NCBI GenBank assembly: GCA_033977485.1
Contig: CM066989.1
Span: forward strand, 35,776,595 to 35,840,594
From: Hydrangea macrophylla
Taxonomy: Eukaryota; Streptophyta; Magnoliopsida; Cornales; Hydrangeaceae
Direction: 5' to 3'
Length of the DNA stretch: 64,000 nucleotides
Shown: positions 46,016-56,899 of the stretch, piece after piece
How the letters are laid out: each line of letters opens with the position of its first letter
How positions within the stretch are numbered: position 1 is the stretch's first letter
Program-made: the position numbers and the translations under genes
Notes under the pieces: model-generated
What the model was told of the DNA's origin: nothing
Databases searched by the model: none
What the model saw: the letters and a program-made list of their open reading frames with translations, nothing else

Positions 46016-48799
46016 GTTTGAAGGATCGATTCCGTCCCAAACGTCGAACAACATAAAACCATTAATCAGAGTAGAGCAATCAAGGCTTATAAAATTTTTC
46101 TAACTTATTACATCTTATGATACGGGGTCAACTAAGGCACAGACCGCCTTGAAATAAGACAATAACTTAAAGTCTATTACAGTCATCCTTATTACAAAAC
46201 TAATTCATAACTTAAAGCACATAAACTTAAAGCATATAAAAGTAAATTCTCTTTCCAGCAGTTGTTCTCAATTAGCGTAGTCATAAGGTTCTTCCTGATT
46301 GTAACCTGAAAAGCCTGAACACGAATGTCCAGGACGCATCAACGCCGTCAGCTTCAAGAAGCTGGTGAGTATTAAAAACATAACTTTGAATGTAAAACAT
46401 ACTCACCATTTTCACATTCCCATTTAATTCCATGAGTTTACATTAAAGTAAAGAGTTCATTTTAGAAAACAACAACAATATCATTTGAAAGCTATAATTC
46501 ACATATATGTGACCGTGTATGAAAACAATGCACCAAACTCATCTTACCGACTCTTTTCTCTCGACAAAACCCAACAATCCATTATCACACACCAGTATCT
46601 TTGAAATACTCCGATAGCCACACTTTAGCACAGGGGTGCCAGGGAATGTCCAGTTTGCCTCACACTTTGGTCCGGGGTACCAGGGAGTGTCCAATGCCTC
46701 ACACTTTAATACCTAATCCGCCATGCAAATACCGGAGGAACCCTCACGCAGTATCCAGACTCGGGTATCAGGGAGTGTCCGTAGGCCACACTTTAGCACT
46801 ACCATGGGTGCCAGGGAATGTCCAAGTTCGGCTTCACACACTTTGACGCTACCATGGTCGTCAGGGAGTGTCCAATTTTGCCACCGTCGCATTTCAAAGA
46901 CACCCTCGCCGCAATCTCAATCACAACACACTTTGGTACTCACTTACCAGGGAGTGTCCACAATACAATCTCAACCGCACTCACTATACCACACTGTCTA
47001 TTACTCTTTTCTATACTGACCAACACTCACCATGCATGTACAACTGACTCCACATGAATGATATGTGACTTAATACAAAAATATAAAGTACTGGGAATGA
47101 TAACCATGGATGTACGAGAAGAAATCAAATCTTATATTAAACAACCGGTGAATTCATCAAAGAATGCTTTAACATGCTTTTATCGCTATTAGAACACAAG
47201 TGGGTCTACTTTGAAGTAATGCCCTAAAAAATGAGTTATAATTTGTATACATGAATTACATATCAACAGAAAGGTCTTTGAGTCTAGTTTCCAACGCTTC
47301 AAACCGTGCGCGTTTTCGAGTTTCCTAGAGGAAGTTATGGCCGTTTTACTATAAGTCGTCAGTGCTGAAAAATGTCAATCGTAACTCTCGGATTTCACGT
47401 AAAACCGAGAGGTGACAACACTTTAAATCAACGGTACATCGCGATACGGATGAATTAAGCCGTAGTATTCGAACCACAACTTATTGGGACTAAGATCTTT
47501 CATTCCCAATTCACAGAATTGATTTTGGCTAAGTTTGAAAAATTACCATTTTTGAGCTTCAAGTTTTCATACGAAAATTAACAATGGTGTTCTTCAAATT
47601 AGACTAAACTAACAGTAAATAAATACGAGATTACATTCCAAGTGAGTTTAGAATAATCACTGTAATATAGATTGAAGAAGTTGTTGAGAAAGAAATACAA
47701 GAACAAGAATTACGAATTTCCAATTTCAAGCTTTGGCTATGGAGATTTGAGCTCTTCATATTCTGAAATTATGAACTCTCTGCACTCTCTTATCTCTCTG
47801 TGTGACTCTCTCAAGCTCTCTATGCTAGAAGTGCAGAATGCGTGTGTTTGAGAGAGTAGGTGAGTGTTTAAATAATTAAGCTTCCACTTGGAGACAATGG
47901 CCTAACAATCCACTCATTAACCACTAACTTTTAATTAATTGGTGGATTAGTAGAATATGCAAGATGATGTAAACATACACTGATGCACATATAGCTCCAC
48001 TAATTAGTGTATAAATAACCAAGTCTTCACTTGGAGACAATGGCCTAACAATCTAATCATTAACCACTAACTTTCTAATCAATTGGTAGTTTATAAGGAA
48101 TATGCAAGATGATGTAAACATACACTGATGCACAAATAGCTCCACTAATTAGTGTATAAATAACCAAGTCTCCACTTGGAGACAATGGCCTAACAATCCA
48201 ATCATTAACCACTAACTTCGAATTAATTGGTAGTTTATAAGGAATATGGAGGATGATGTAAACATACACTGATATTGAAAGGGTAGTGTAGATCGATAAT
48301 GGTCAAGGTGTTTTTGGGAATTTAAGCTTATGGCATTAGGAAAACACACATACTACAAGCATTGCCAAACAAGGCCTAAGGAAAATCATTAGCAACATTA
48401 ATTGTATGTAAAGCAATTGTCCAATCAGTCACTTCAAAAATCTGTGGAAGTTTAGCACCACGCGGACAGTTTTAAACTTAAACTGGTATTTTCGTGACAC
48501 GGTGTTCATCACAAAAATACAGAAAATTCATTTTATTGAAAGAAACAATTTTCCGGTTTTATAAAAATTCAGTTTGAGTTAAAAGAATTTATTTTCACCG
48601 TTTTGGAAATACAGATTTGAAATTCAACACAGGTATTGCCAAATTTTATAAAAAATCACATTTTGACCCCACAAGTAATTTCAATTATGAGATCAGTTAA
48701 GAAATAAATTTTACACATAAGAATTGAAATTTAAAATAAAGGCAGACAATGTATATTTAATTTTAAATATGACAATGCAAGAAAATGCGGGTTATTACA
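46016..48799 (-). mobile_element. Family A LTR, reversed, almost complete
   Basis: Reverse-strand LTR A with its start at 48799, next to a minus-strand polyprotein and PPT, so it is a 3' LTR. It keeps the AGTTTGAAGGATCG to TTAAAGCAC region deleted from the copies at 96 and 5751. It lacks only the terminal ~90 bp (ending CGGGGCGTGACA). Minisatellite about 46615-47010; three 144-bp repeats about 47880-48260. Confidence 0.88.
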
Positions 48800-48844
48800 C
48801 TCTTCCTCCCTTAAACAGGATTTCATCCCCGAAATCAAGACTAA

Positions 48845-50568
48845 CTAGTCATGAAACAACTCCGGGTACTTCTTCCTCATATCAGCTTCAACTTCCCACG
48901 AGGCTTCATTCTCGTCACGGTGATTCCACTGAACCTTCACCAACGGAATTTCCTTATTTCTCAGCTTCTTGATATTCTGATCTAGAATCTTCACAGGTCT
49001 CTCCTTGTAAGAAACGTTATATCTCATCTCAATATCGTCATAATTAACCACGTGCGGGGGGTCTCGTATGTACTTTCTTAGCATACTCACATGGAATACA
49101 TTGTGAATCCCAGACATCTTTGGTGGTAGCGCCAGTTGATAGGCCACTTTCCCGACACGTTCCAAAATCTTGAATGGTCCGATGAATCTCGGAGCTAGTT
49201 TCCCTCTTTTGAGACCAAAACGTACCACTCCTCGGGTCGGTGAAACCTTAAGGAGTACGTGATCTCCAACACTAAACTCCAGATCTTTTCGGCGTTGATC
49301 AGCATAACTTTTATACCTGCTCTGAGCGGTTCTCATTCTTTCCTTGACCAAGGAAATCTTCTCGTTGGTTTCTCTAACCAAATCCGGTCCCAACAACTCC
49401 GTGTCACCAACTTCTGCCCAACATAACGGAGAACGACATGGTCGTCCGTACAGTGCTTCGAACGGAGCCATACCGATACTCGCGTGATAACTATTGTTAT
49501 AGGCAAATTCAACCAACGGCAAGTGTGTCTCCCAAGATTCTTCAAAATCGATCACACAAGCCCTGAGCATGTCTTCCATGATCTGATTAACACGCTCAGT
49601 TTGCCCATCTGTCTGAGGGTGAAAAGCAGTACTCATCTTGAGCGAAGTTCCCATAGCTTCTTGCAGACTTTCCCAAAATCCAGAAGTAAAATGCGCGTCA
49701 TGGTCTGACATAATCGTCACAGGTGCACCGTGAAGTCGCACCACTTGTTGTATGTACATCCGGCTCATCTTTTCCACCGGGTATGTCATACTGTAAGCGA
49801 TAAAATGAGTCGACTTTGTCAATCGATCCACAATTACCCAAATAGCGTCATGATTCTGTTGTGATCGAGGCAATCCTACAACAAAATCCATCGTAATGTG
49901 CTCCCATTTCCAACCAGGAATAGGTAGAGGTTGCAACAATCCTGACGGTCTCTGATGTTCGGCCTTGACTTGCTGACACGTCAAACACTTGGATACGAAC
50001 TCGGCCACATCCTTCTTCATGCCTTCCCACCAAAAATTTCTCTTCAAATCCTTGTACATCTTAGTTCCTCCCGGGTGAACTGTATACCTTGATTTATGTG
50101 CTTCTTCCAGAATATCCTTCCTAAGTTCTCCAACATCTGGCACACATAATCTATTCCTGCAACGATACCCTCCATCGATTCCCACCTTCCATTCTGTCGG
50201 GTCTTTTTCTGACATCTTTACGAACCACGTCCGAAACTTCTCATCTTCTTTCTGAGCTTCAATAACGTGGTCGACAAGAACAGGCTGTAGGATAAGACAT
50301 CCAAACAGTTGTCCTTCTCCTCCTTCAGCACTCTGTACATCGAACTCCGCCAATGTCTCCAAAGCTCGCCACTCTCTAACCATTAAGGAGGCGATCGTCT
50401 CCCGAGTCTGTCGACTCAAAGCATCAGCGACCACATTAGCTTTACCGGGGTGATACTCTAACGTGAAGTCGTAATCTTTGATCAGCTCCATCCATCTGCA
50501 TTGCCTCATGTTCAACTCTTTCTGTGTGAATAAGTATTTTAGGCTCTTGTGATTGGACAATTGCTTTA
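48845..50568 (-). pseudogene. pol: Family A chromovirus polyprotein remnant: RNase H end to chromodomain
   Basis: Longest polyprotein piece, about 570 codons, open throughout. In order: the end of RNase H ([15 protein letters not shown]...[14 protein letters not shown], residues 11-55); the integrase zinc region (His160, His167, Cys197, Cys200); the DDE core (Asp230, Asp291, Glu327, spacing D,D35E); the GPF module (residues 464-480); and a chromodomain (about 528-575). In the second Asp motif SDHDAHF replaces SDRDARF of the sister copy, both changes being G-to-A-type at CG sites. There is no native start: the frame opens in an antisense LTR A fragment through a TTG codon at 50575. Protease, RT and gag are missing, so it cannot be autonomous. 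Confidence 0.92.
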
Positions 50569-51989
50569 TATACAATTAATGTTGCTAATGATTTTCCTTA
50601 GGCCTTGTTTGGCAATGCTTGTAGTATGTGTGTTTTCCTAATGCCATAAGCTTAAAGTTGGTGACACGGAGTTGTTGGGACGATTATCGATCAGGGAGTG
50701 TCCCAAACACACCTTGACCATTATCGATCTATACTACCCTTTCAATATCAGTGTATGTTTACATCATCCTCCATATTCCTTATAAACTACCAATTAATTA
50801 GAAGTTAGTGGTTAATGATTGGATTGTTAGGCCATTGTCTCCAAGTGGAGACTTGGTTATTTATACACTAATTAGTGGAGCTATATGTGCATCAGTGTAT
50901 GTTTACATCATCCTCCATATTCCTTATAAACTACCAATTGATTAGAAAGTTAGTGGTTAATGATTAGATTGTTAGGCCATTGTCTCCAAGTGGAGACTTG
51001 GTTATTTATACACTAATTAGTGGAGCTATATGTGCATCAGTGTATGTTTACATCATCTTGCATATTCTACTAATCCACCAATTAATTAAAAGTTAGTGGT
51101 TAATGAGTGGATTGTTAGGCCATTGTCTCCAAGTGGAAGCTTAATTATTTAAACACTCACCTACTCTCTCAAACACACACATTCTGCACTTCTAGCATAG
51201 AGAGCTTGAGAGAGTCACACAGAGAGATAAGAGAGTGCAGAGAGTTCATAATTTCAGAATTTGAAGAGCTCAATCCTCCATAGCCAAAGCTTGAAATTGG
51301 AAATTCGTAATTCTTGTTCTTGTATTTCTTTCTCAACAACTTCATCAATCTATATCACAGTGAGTATTCTAAACTCACTTGGAATGTAATCTCATATTTA
51401 TTTACTGTTAGTTTAGTCTAATTTGAAGAACACCATTGTTAATTTTCGTATGAAAGCTTGAAGCTCAAAAATGGTAATTTTTCAAACTCAACCAAAATCA
51501 ATTCTGTGAATTGGGAATGAAAGATCTTAGTCCCAATAAGTTGTGGTTCGAATACTACGGCTTAATTCATCCGTATCGCAACGTACCGTTGATTTAAAGT
51601 TTTGTCACCTCTCGGTTTTACGTGAAATCCGAGAGCTACGATTGACATTTTTCAGCACTGACGACTTTTAGTAAAACGGCCATAACTTCCTCTAGGAAAC
51701 TCGAAAACGCGCACGGTTTGAAGCGTTGGAAACTAGACTCAAAGTCCTTTCTGTTGATATGTAATGCATGTATACAAATTATAATTCATTTTTGAGGGCA
51801 TTACTTCAAAGTAGACCCACTTGTGTTCTAATAGCGATAAAAGCATATTAAAGCATTCTTTGATGAATTCACCGGTTGTTTAATATAAGATTTGATTTCT
51901 TCTCGTACATCCATAGTTATCATTCCCAGTACTTTATATTTTTGTATTAAGTCACATATCATTCATGTGGAGTCAGTTGTACATGCATA
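50569..51989 (+). mobile_element. Family A LTR fragment, plus strand
   Basis: Plus-strand LTR A from about ACAATTAATGTTGC to CATGCAT, lacking the start and the distal third. It contains three 144-bp repeats (about 50760-51140), the leader and the GTGAGTATTCTAAACTCAC inverted element (51360-51378). Its left edge shares TGATTGGACAATTG with the polyprotein, a microhomology join. A 47-bp patchwork insertion lies at 50656-50702. Confidence 0.85.
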
Positions 51990-52041
51990 AAAAAACCAAA
52001 TACGTACTTTCTTCACCAAACTTCTTTAGTTCACATTTCTT

Positions 52042-52183
52042 TGTAACGACCCACCTCCGTGTCTAGCAACAATATTGTCCGCTTTGGGTCTAAACACAAA
52101 GAACTTCCCAGGGGGTCACCCATCCCTGGTACTGCTCTGGCAGCAGCACGCTTAACTGTGGAGTTCTTTTGTGTTTAGCTCCC
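52042..52183 (-). mobile_element. 5S-rRNA-like, Cassandra-type TRIM LTR fragment
   Basis: Starts TGTAACGACCC at 52042, an LTR-like 5' end. On the minus strand, 52101-52165 closely resembles the 3' two-thirds of plant 5S rRNA: GAACTCCACAGTTAAGCGTG, then GGGATGGGTGACC and CTGGGAAGTTC. A 5S-like block inside a small LTR is the hallmark of Cassandra TRIM elements; a 5S-derived SINE is the alternative. It is cut at 52183 by the family D LTR, which probably inserted into it. It is not a functional 5S gene, because the 5' third is absent. Confidence 0.65.
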
Positions 52184-52483
52184 TGTAGACACCCCATTTT
52201 GTCGGCTATCAGATTTAGGAGACCCATAGCTTGGTGGTTCACAATGATCGTAAAAGACGCAAAAGGACTCCTGGAAGTCAGCTCTATCTCTCAGAATGCT
52301 CAGAATGACCAAATGCCCCTGAAAGCCCGAAAACTCTCAGATTTGGTCCCAAAGTTCTGGAAACATGCTACGTCGTAAGAAAAGCAATAAAATGAGTTTT
52401 TAAGTAAAAATCTGGATAAAATCGTCAGCTCCCAGAGACCCCCGGAAGTCCCGGAAGTCCCGGAAGTTCCCCGAAAGTCCCCG

Positions 52484-52560
52484 TTGACCGGTTTGACCAA
52501 GGTTTGACTAGGTTTGACCAAGGTTTGACCAGGTTTGACCAAATTTGACCAAGTTTGACC
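52484..52560 (+). promoter_or_regulatory. W-box cluster in LTR D
   Basis: Eight TTGACC/TTGACT cores in 77 bp, as alternating TTTGACCAAGG and TTTGACTAGG-like units. Three more follow at 52685-52711. TTGAC(C/T) is the WRKY-factor binding core. The 3' LTR has the same array at 62393-62470, with one core mutated (TTTAACT). Regulation is inferred from the motif alone. Confidence 0.6.
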
Positions 52561-53069
52561 GAAATCGTCCGAATTCACCGGAATCATTAGAAAAGTATTA
52601 AAATGAGTTTTAAAAGAGAATCGCGCGAAAACGTCGGCTCCTGGGAGCTCCCGGAGGTTCCCAGAACTTCCCGGGAATCCCAAGTTTGACCAGTTTGACC
52701 AAGATTTGACTTTGGAATCGGGGCACCGAAACAATTTTCAAATATTTTTCATGGATACTAGAGGTCAATAGCTTTCCAACGGTATATCGCACATAATTCC
52801 TGGATTTAAAACGAATTTATTTTGAATTTCCGAAGGTGAAAAAGGCGATCAAATCAGCTTTTATCGCGAATACCGCAAAACTTTTCAAAGTGACCTATCC
52901 CCGAACTATTTTTTATGTAAAGTAGACTCCATTACCTTTCCAACGATATATCACAACCTCAATTTGGAGTTCGTATGCATTTTCTGTGAATTTCGGACGA
53001 AATAGGGCCTTTTTGCGAATACCGGAACCTCTGGGGGCCTAAACGTAATTTTCTGGGCTTCTGAGGAGC

Positions 53070-53130
53070 AGTGCCGCCGCGGCACTGGCCCACTGCCGCC
53101 GCAGCACTGGCCCAGTGCCGCCGCGGCACT
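53070..53130 (+). repeat. GC-rich palindromic triple repeat in LTR D
   Basis: Three 22-bp units built on GTGCCGCCGCGGCAC followed by TGGCC(C). It is the only strongly GC-rich block in the LTR, about 145 bp upstream of the TATA-like box. One unit in this LTR has GCAGCAC, whereas the 3' LTR (62979-63039) keeps GCGGCAC. Confidence 0.75.
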
Positions 53131-53273
53131 CAAACCTCGCAGAGTCCATTTTTGTAATTTTTTTGGGGGTCCAATTTGATTAATTGAAAGCCAAAACGAC
53201 ATAGTTTTATGTTCACAGTTGTTTGGGACCAATGGGAGTACTTCTAAAACCCCAAAACCACCCCAAATTGGCC

Positions 53274-53281
53274 TATTTAAA
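53274..53281 (+). promoter_or_regulatory. Probable TATA box of LTR D
   Basis: TATTTAAA followed by CCCCCCATTGCTCTTCATT and a GA-rich leader. It is the best TATA candidate in the 5' LTR, and the equivalent site in the 3' LTR is at 63183-63190. Confidence 0.5.
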
Positions 53282-55508
53282 CCCCCCATTGCTCTTCATT
53301 TTGGGGGAGCCAAATGCAAAGCTTAAAAAGTTGTAGAGAAGAAGAGAGATAGAGATAGGTTTAGAAGAGAGAAAGGGAGCTTCTCCCATTGATTTTCCAT
53401 AAGAAAGTGAGTTTTATTCTTGTTTTCTTCCATCATCCTTCTATATACTTCACATTCAAAGTCCACTCCAACCCTCATTCTTGAGCATTCATGAGATAGG
53501 AAGCTACTTCCATGTCCAAATGTCAAAATCTATGAGTGAAACACCAAGCTACAAGTCCAAAATCACATTGATTATCATCTATTGATTGCTATTTACTTGC
53601 TTTGATTATATATATGTTCATCTCTCCTTATCTCATTTCTTTTTCTTTTCTTTATTTACTTACTAGTTCATCATCATCTAAGTGATGACATGAAGTTTGG
53701 GGTGAGTGAATCCTTATGGATAGTAGCTCTTGACCTCAAAAACATGTTTGATAGATGATCATAACCTCAATACTTCCAAGGTATTCTTGGAATGTATTGA
53801 AGTTATGCCCAAAAATAAAATAAATCTCTCCAACAATCTTGGAGGTTCTTAAATGATGAGTTTGATGTAGGTATTCTAAGTGGATATGATCCTCATTGAG
53901 TGTTGAAAACATGTTTTCAAAACATCTATTTCAAAACCCCTCTCAATCCCTCTCATTTGGTTTCAAGAAACTAAACTTTGTTTTCTCTAAAATCTTCAAA
54001 ACAATGAGTCAAAACAGTGAGTGAGTTGAGTTCAAAGATTTTTCTAGAACACAATACTCAACATATGGATACAAGGCCACTTGGAAAGTCTTCCTAACTC
54101 ATTGGAGAACACCCATGATTTTTGGTTTGACTTGGAAGTACTTGGAAATGGTCCATTTGGGTCCCAACATTCCTTCCAAACATTCTGTTTTTTGCTGTCA
54201 CAGCAGCTAGGTCAACTTACGACCTCTTTTACAGAAAACTTTTCCAAAAGGGGTGGTCCTAACTTATTTTTCCCTTAAAATTCAATGTCTTAGGAAACTT
54301 TCTGTATAAAATGGGCCTCTAGATCATTCCTTTTCATTTTCTAAGATTTTCTAACATTTCAGACGACAGTACGAACTCTGTTTCTGAGTGACCTCTATTG
54401 TTTATATAATTTCTCTCAATCTGTGATAGCTATTCAAGATTGGCCTTTTGGGTTGTGTTCTAGACACAATAAGGAACATCTCCATAAAAAATCATGCATT
54501 GAAAACATTCCTAACCCCTCTTTTCAAATTCCAAAAGATCATGCTACTGTTCTGTCCACTATTCACAGCAAGCATACTTTAACTTGCATTCTTTGATTTG
54601 ATGCTTATATGCATTCCAAATTAGTTCATATCTTAGGAAGTAGTTCATACTATATTTGTACACATCCCATGTTAATTTCATTCATTCATTCATACACATT
54701 TTAGACTTCTAAGTCATTCTAGAAATCCATGTACACAAAACACACTACAACCTTTGCACATTTTAGATACATACATTGCATTCATGCAAGATTTGGGGTT
54801 TTTGTAACTCTTAATCCAAAGAGATTATAAGGAATGAACTTGATCACACATTCATGCTTCCCCTTGATCTATTCATCCTTTCTCATCCGCCCCGGGGATT
54901 GAGAGGTCTTCTTTTATCAAAGAATAACATGCATCATTCTAGCCTTGCTAAGCATATTTTGATTTCTTTGCTTACTTGTTTCAATAACAATTCATGTCCC
55001 CCTTTAGATTAGGAAGTCTTGATTATTTGATACATGATTAGACGATCTTTCCTAGGTTTATTTGTGTGATCTTTCACTTTACATTGCATGATATTTGGCT
55101 TAGATCTTATGAATGATATCTTATCTTTTGATCTTCCAATTTCAAGTTTTCTTATGTGATGTAATATACTACAATAGTATTAATTGTCGAACCAAACATA
55201 GTATAAGATGATTATTTGGATGCTAATTGAGGCCCGTCGAAAGACGGGGCGAGTTGAGGGTGTTTTAGTCGCGACAAAGGCTCCTTCCTCTCTCGTACCA
55301 AAACCCCGAACCAACTTCTTTGGTTATGAAGGGCCGGTGCCCTTTATCCATTTGGGTGAGTCAAAATTAGGTTTCTTGGTTCCTTAAAGACCAAGTGGCG
55401 ACTCTGTATCTGTTTTCAACAGACCTTTCGTTTTCTTTCCTTGATTCAAATCAATTTCAAAACAATCTCAAACGAAGAGAAGTGGTCCGATTCCCGGTAT
55501 CCACAATC

Positions 55509-55526
55509 TGGCGACTCTGCTGGGGA
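55509..55526 (+). other. Primer-binding site of family D
   Basis: TGGCGACTCTGCTGGGGA, three bases after the LTR end. TGGCGAC(T/C)C-type tRNA-complementary sites at this position are characteristic of Tat/Athila-related plant Ty3 elements. The exact primer tRNA is not assigned here. Confidence 0.85.
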
Positions 55527-56899
55527 TATTTATTTTTAAAACAAAATAATACAGAGGTTTGACTCATAAGAAGCATCCTTAAAATCATCTTTTTACTGTG
55601 TCTGGTTCACTGCATTGCACTTCTGCATTTCCCCCTTTCGACTGTGTCTGAAACGCGGCGCTGACATTGTTCAGGTCTTGCTGTGCCAGGGCACAAGTCA
55701 CCGTTGATATTGTACCTTCCAAGGTATATCAAAAAGAGTAAAAACCTCCGTACTGTTCCTGACGGTATATTGGAACTCTCGTCAACGGACCCTCTTTGAC
55801 TAAACCCGGCCTTTGCATATAGATTCCTGTAGAACCTTTCATAGGACTGTTCATTTATCTTTTCAGATAGGACAATGTGGTATAACTGCTGTATGCCCTG
55901 ACGGGATTACCCGCGGTGTAGACGCTTATGTGGCATAGAACAGAACCTCTTTCTTATGATCCCCAAGGCAATCACTCACATGTGATCACATTGAGTTGAC
56001 TTGCCTAGGCACCATGATAAGGATGTCTGCTCCATGCTCACAAAGATATACACCGCAAACCTTGTTTGTTGGTCCTGAGATATAGGAGTATGAAAACTAG
56101 CTAGACAGTATGATCACCATCATAACCAGTTTCTCCCAGAAACTCTGTCCAGATATCCCAGATATAACCATATTAACCAGTTTCTCCCAGAAACTCTGTC
56201 CAGATATCCCAGATATAACCATATTAACCAGTCTATCCCCGAAACTCTATCCAAATTTCCTAGAAATATCCAAAATACCTGTTGTCCTAGAAGCTCTGCC
56301 CAAATCACCTAGAAATGCCCAGATATACTTGTTTCCCCTGGAAACTCTATCCATATTTCTCAGAAATACCCAAAATACCAGTTTCTCCTAGAAGCTCAGT
56401 CCAAATCAACCAGAAATCCTTTTTTCTCCTAGAAACTCAAATGACTTCTAGAAATTTCTCCGAATCTTCCAAACCCGTGTTTCTCCCAGAAACTCTATCC
56501 GAAATTCCCGAAGTATCCCGGAAATCCCTGTTATCCCTTGGTGATCATACTAGAAAGTAAGGTTAGCACACTCTGTATGGCTAGGACCTTATTTGTTTGA
56601 CTGCTCTCTGTTAGAAGTAGGGGCATCATATAGATTAGGGCTTGCATCCGCATGCTTGTCCCATATGCATACACCATTCCTATCGGTCTGCACGCACTGT
56701 TTCAGTCAGGCTGTACACGAGTCAGTCCACGTCTGTTAACATCACTATAGTTGTCATCTCAATCATCACTGTTAAAAGTCTAACACAGTCTTTTCACACC
56801 TATATGTCAGTACAAGTTTTGAGCACCCAGGATCTGCATTTGTGAGTCAGAGGATTAGGGAGTCACCTTGTCAGAATCACTCAGCCGAAAGTCAGCTTT
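55527..56899 (+). other. Gag leader region of family D with ~50-bp minisatellite
   Basis: Non-coding leader between PBS and gag. From 56126 to about 56530 there are about eight degenerate units based on CCAGTTTCTCCCAGAAACTC followed by TGTCCAGATATCCCAG; the first two are nearly identical (period 50) and later ones drift. Short frames of 60-93 codons on both strands here come from the repeat. Nothing else was recognised. Confidence 0.7.

Larger units (their letters stand above)
52184..55505 (+). repeat. Family D 5' LTR (3322 bp)
   Basis: Begins TGTAGACACCCC and ends in CCACA just before the PBS. It carries a TTTGACC (W-box) cluster, a GC-rich triple repeat, a TATA-like TATTTAAA (53274-53281) with CT/GA-rich leader, then long AT-rich U5-like DNA with GGGCGAGTTGAGGGTG and GGCCGGTGCCC near the end (55230-55350), typical of this lineage. 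Small frames on either strand are not supported as genes. Confidence 0.92.

Noticed and set aside
53323..53526. 67-codon minus-strand frame present in both family D LTRs (also 63232-63435)
   Set aside because: Conservation is explained by the LTRs being young duplicates. The frame is antisense to the presumed leader.
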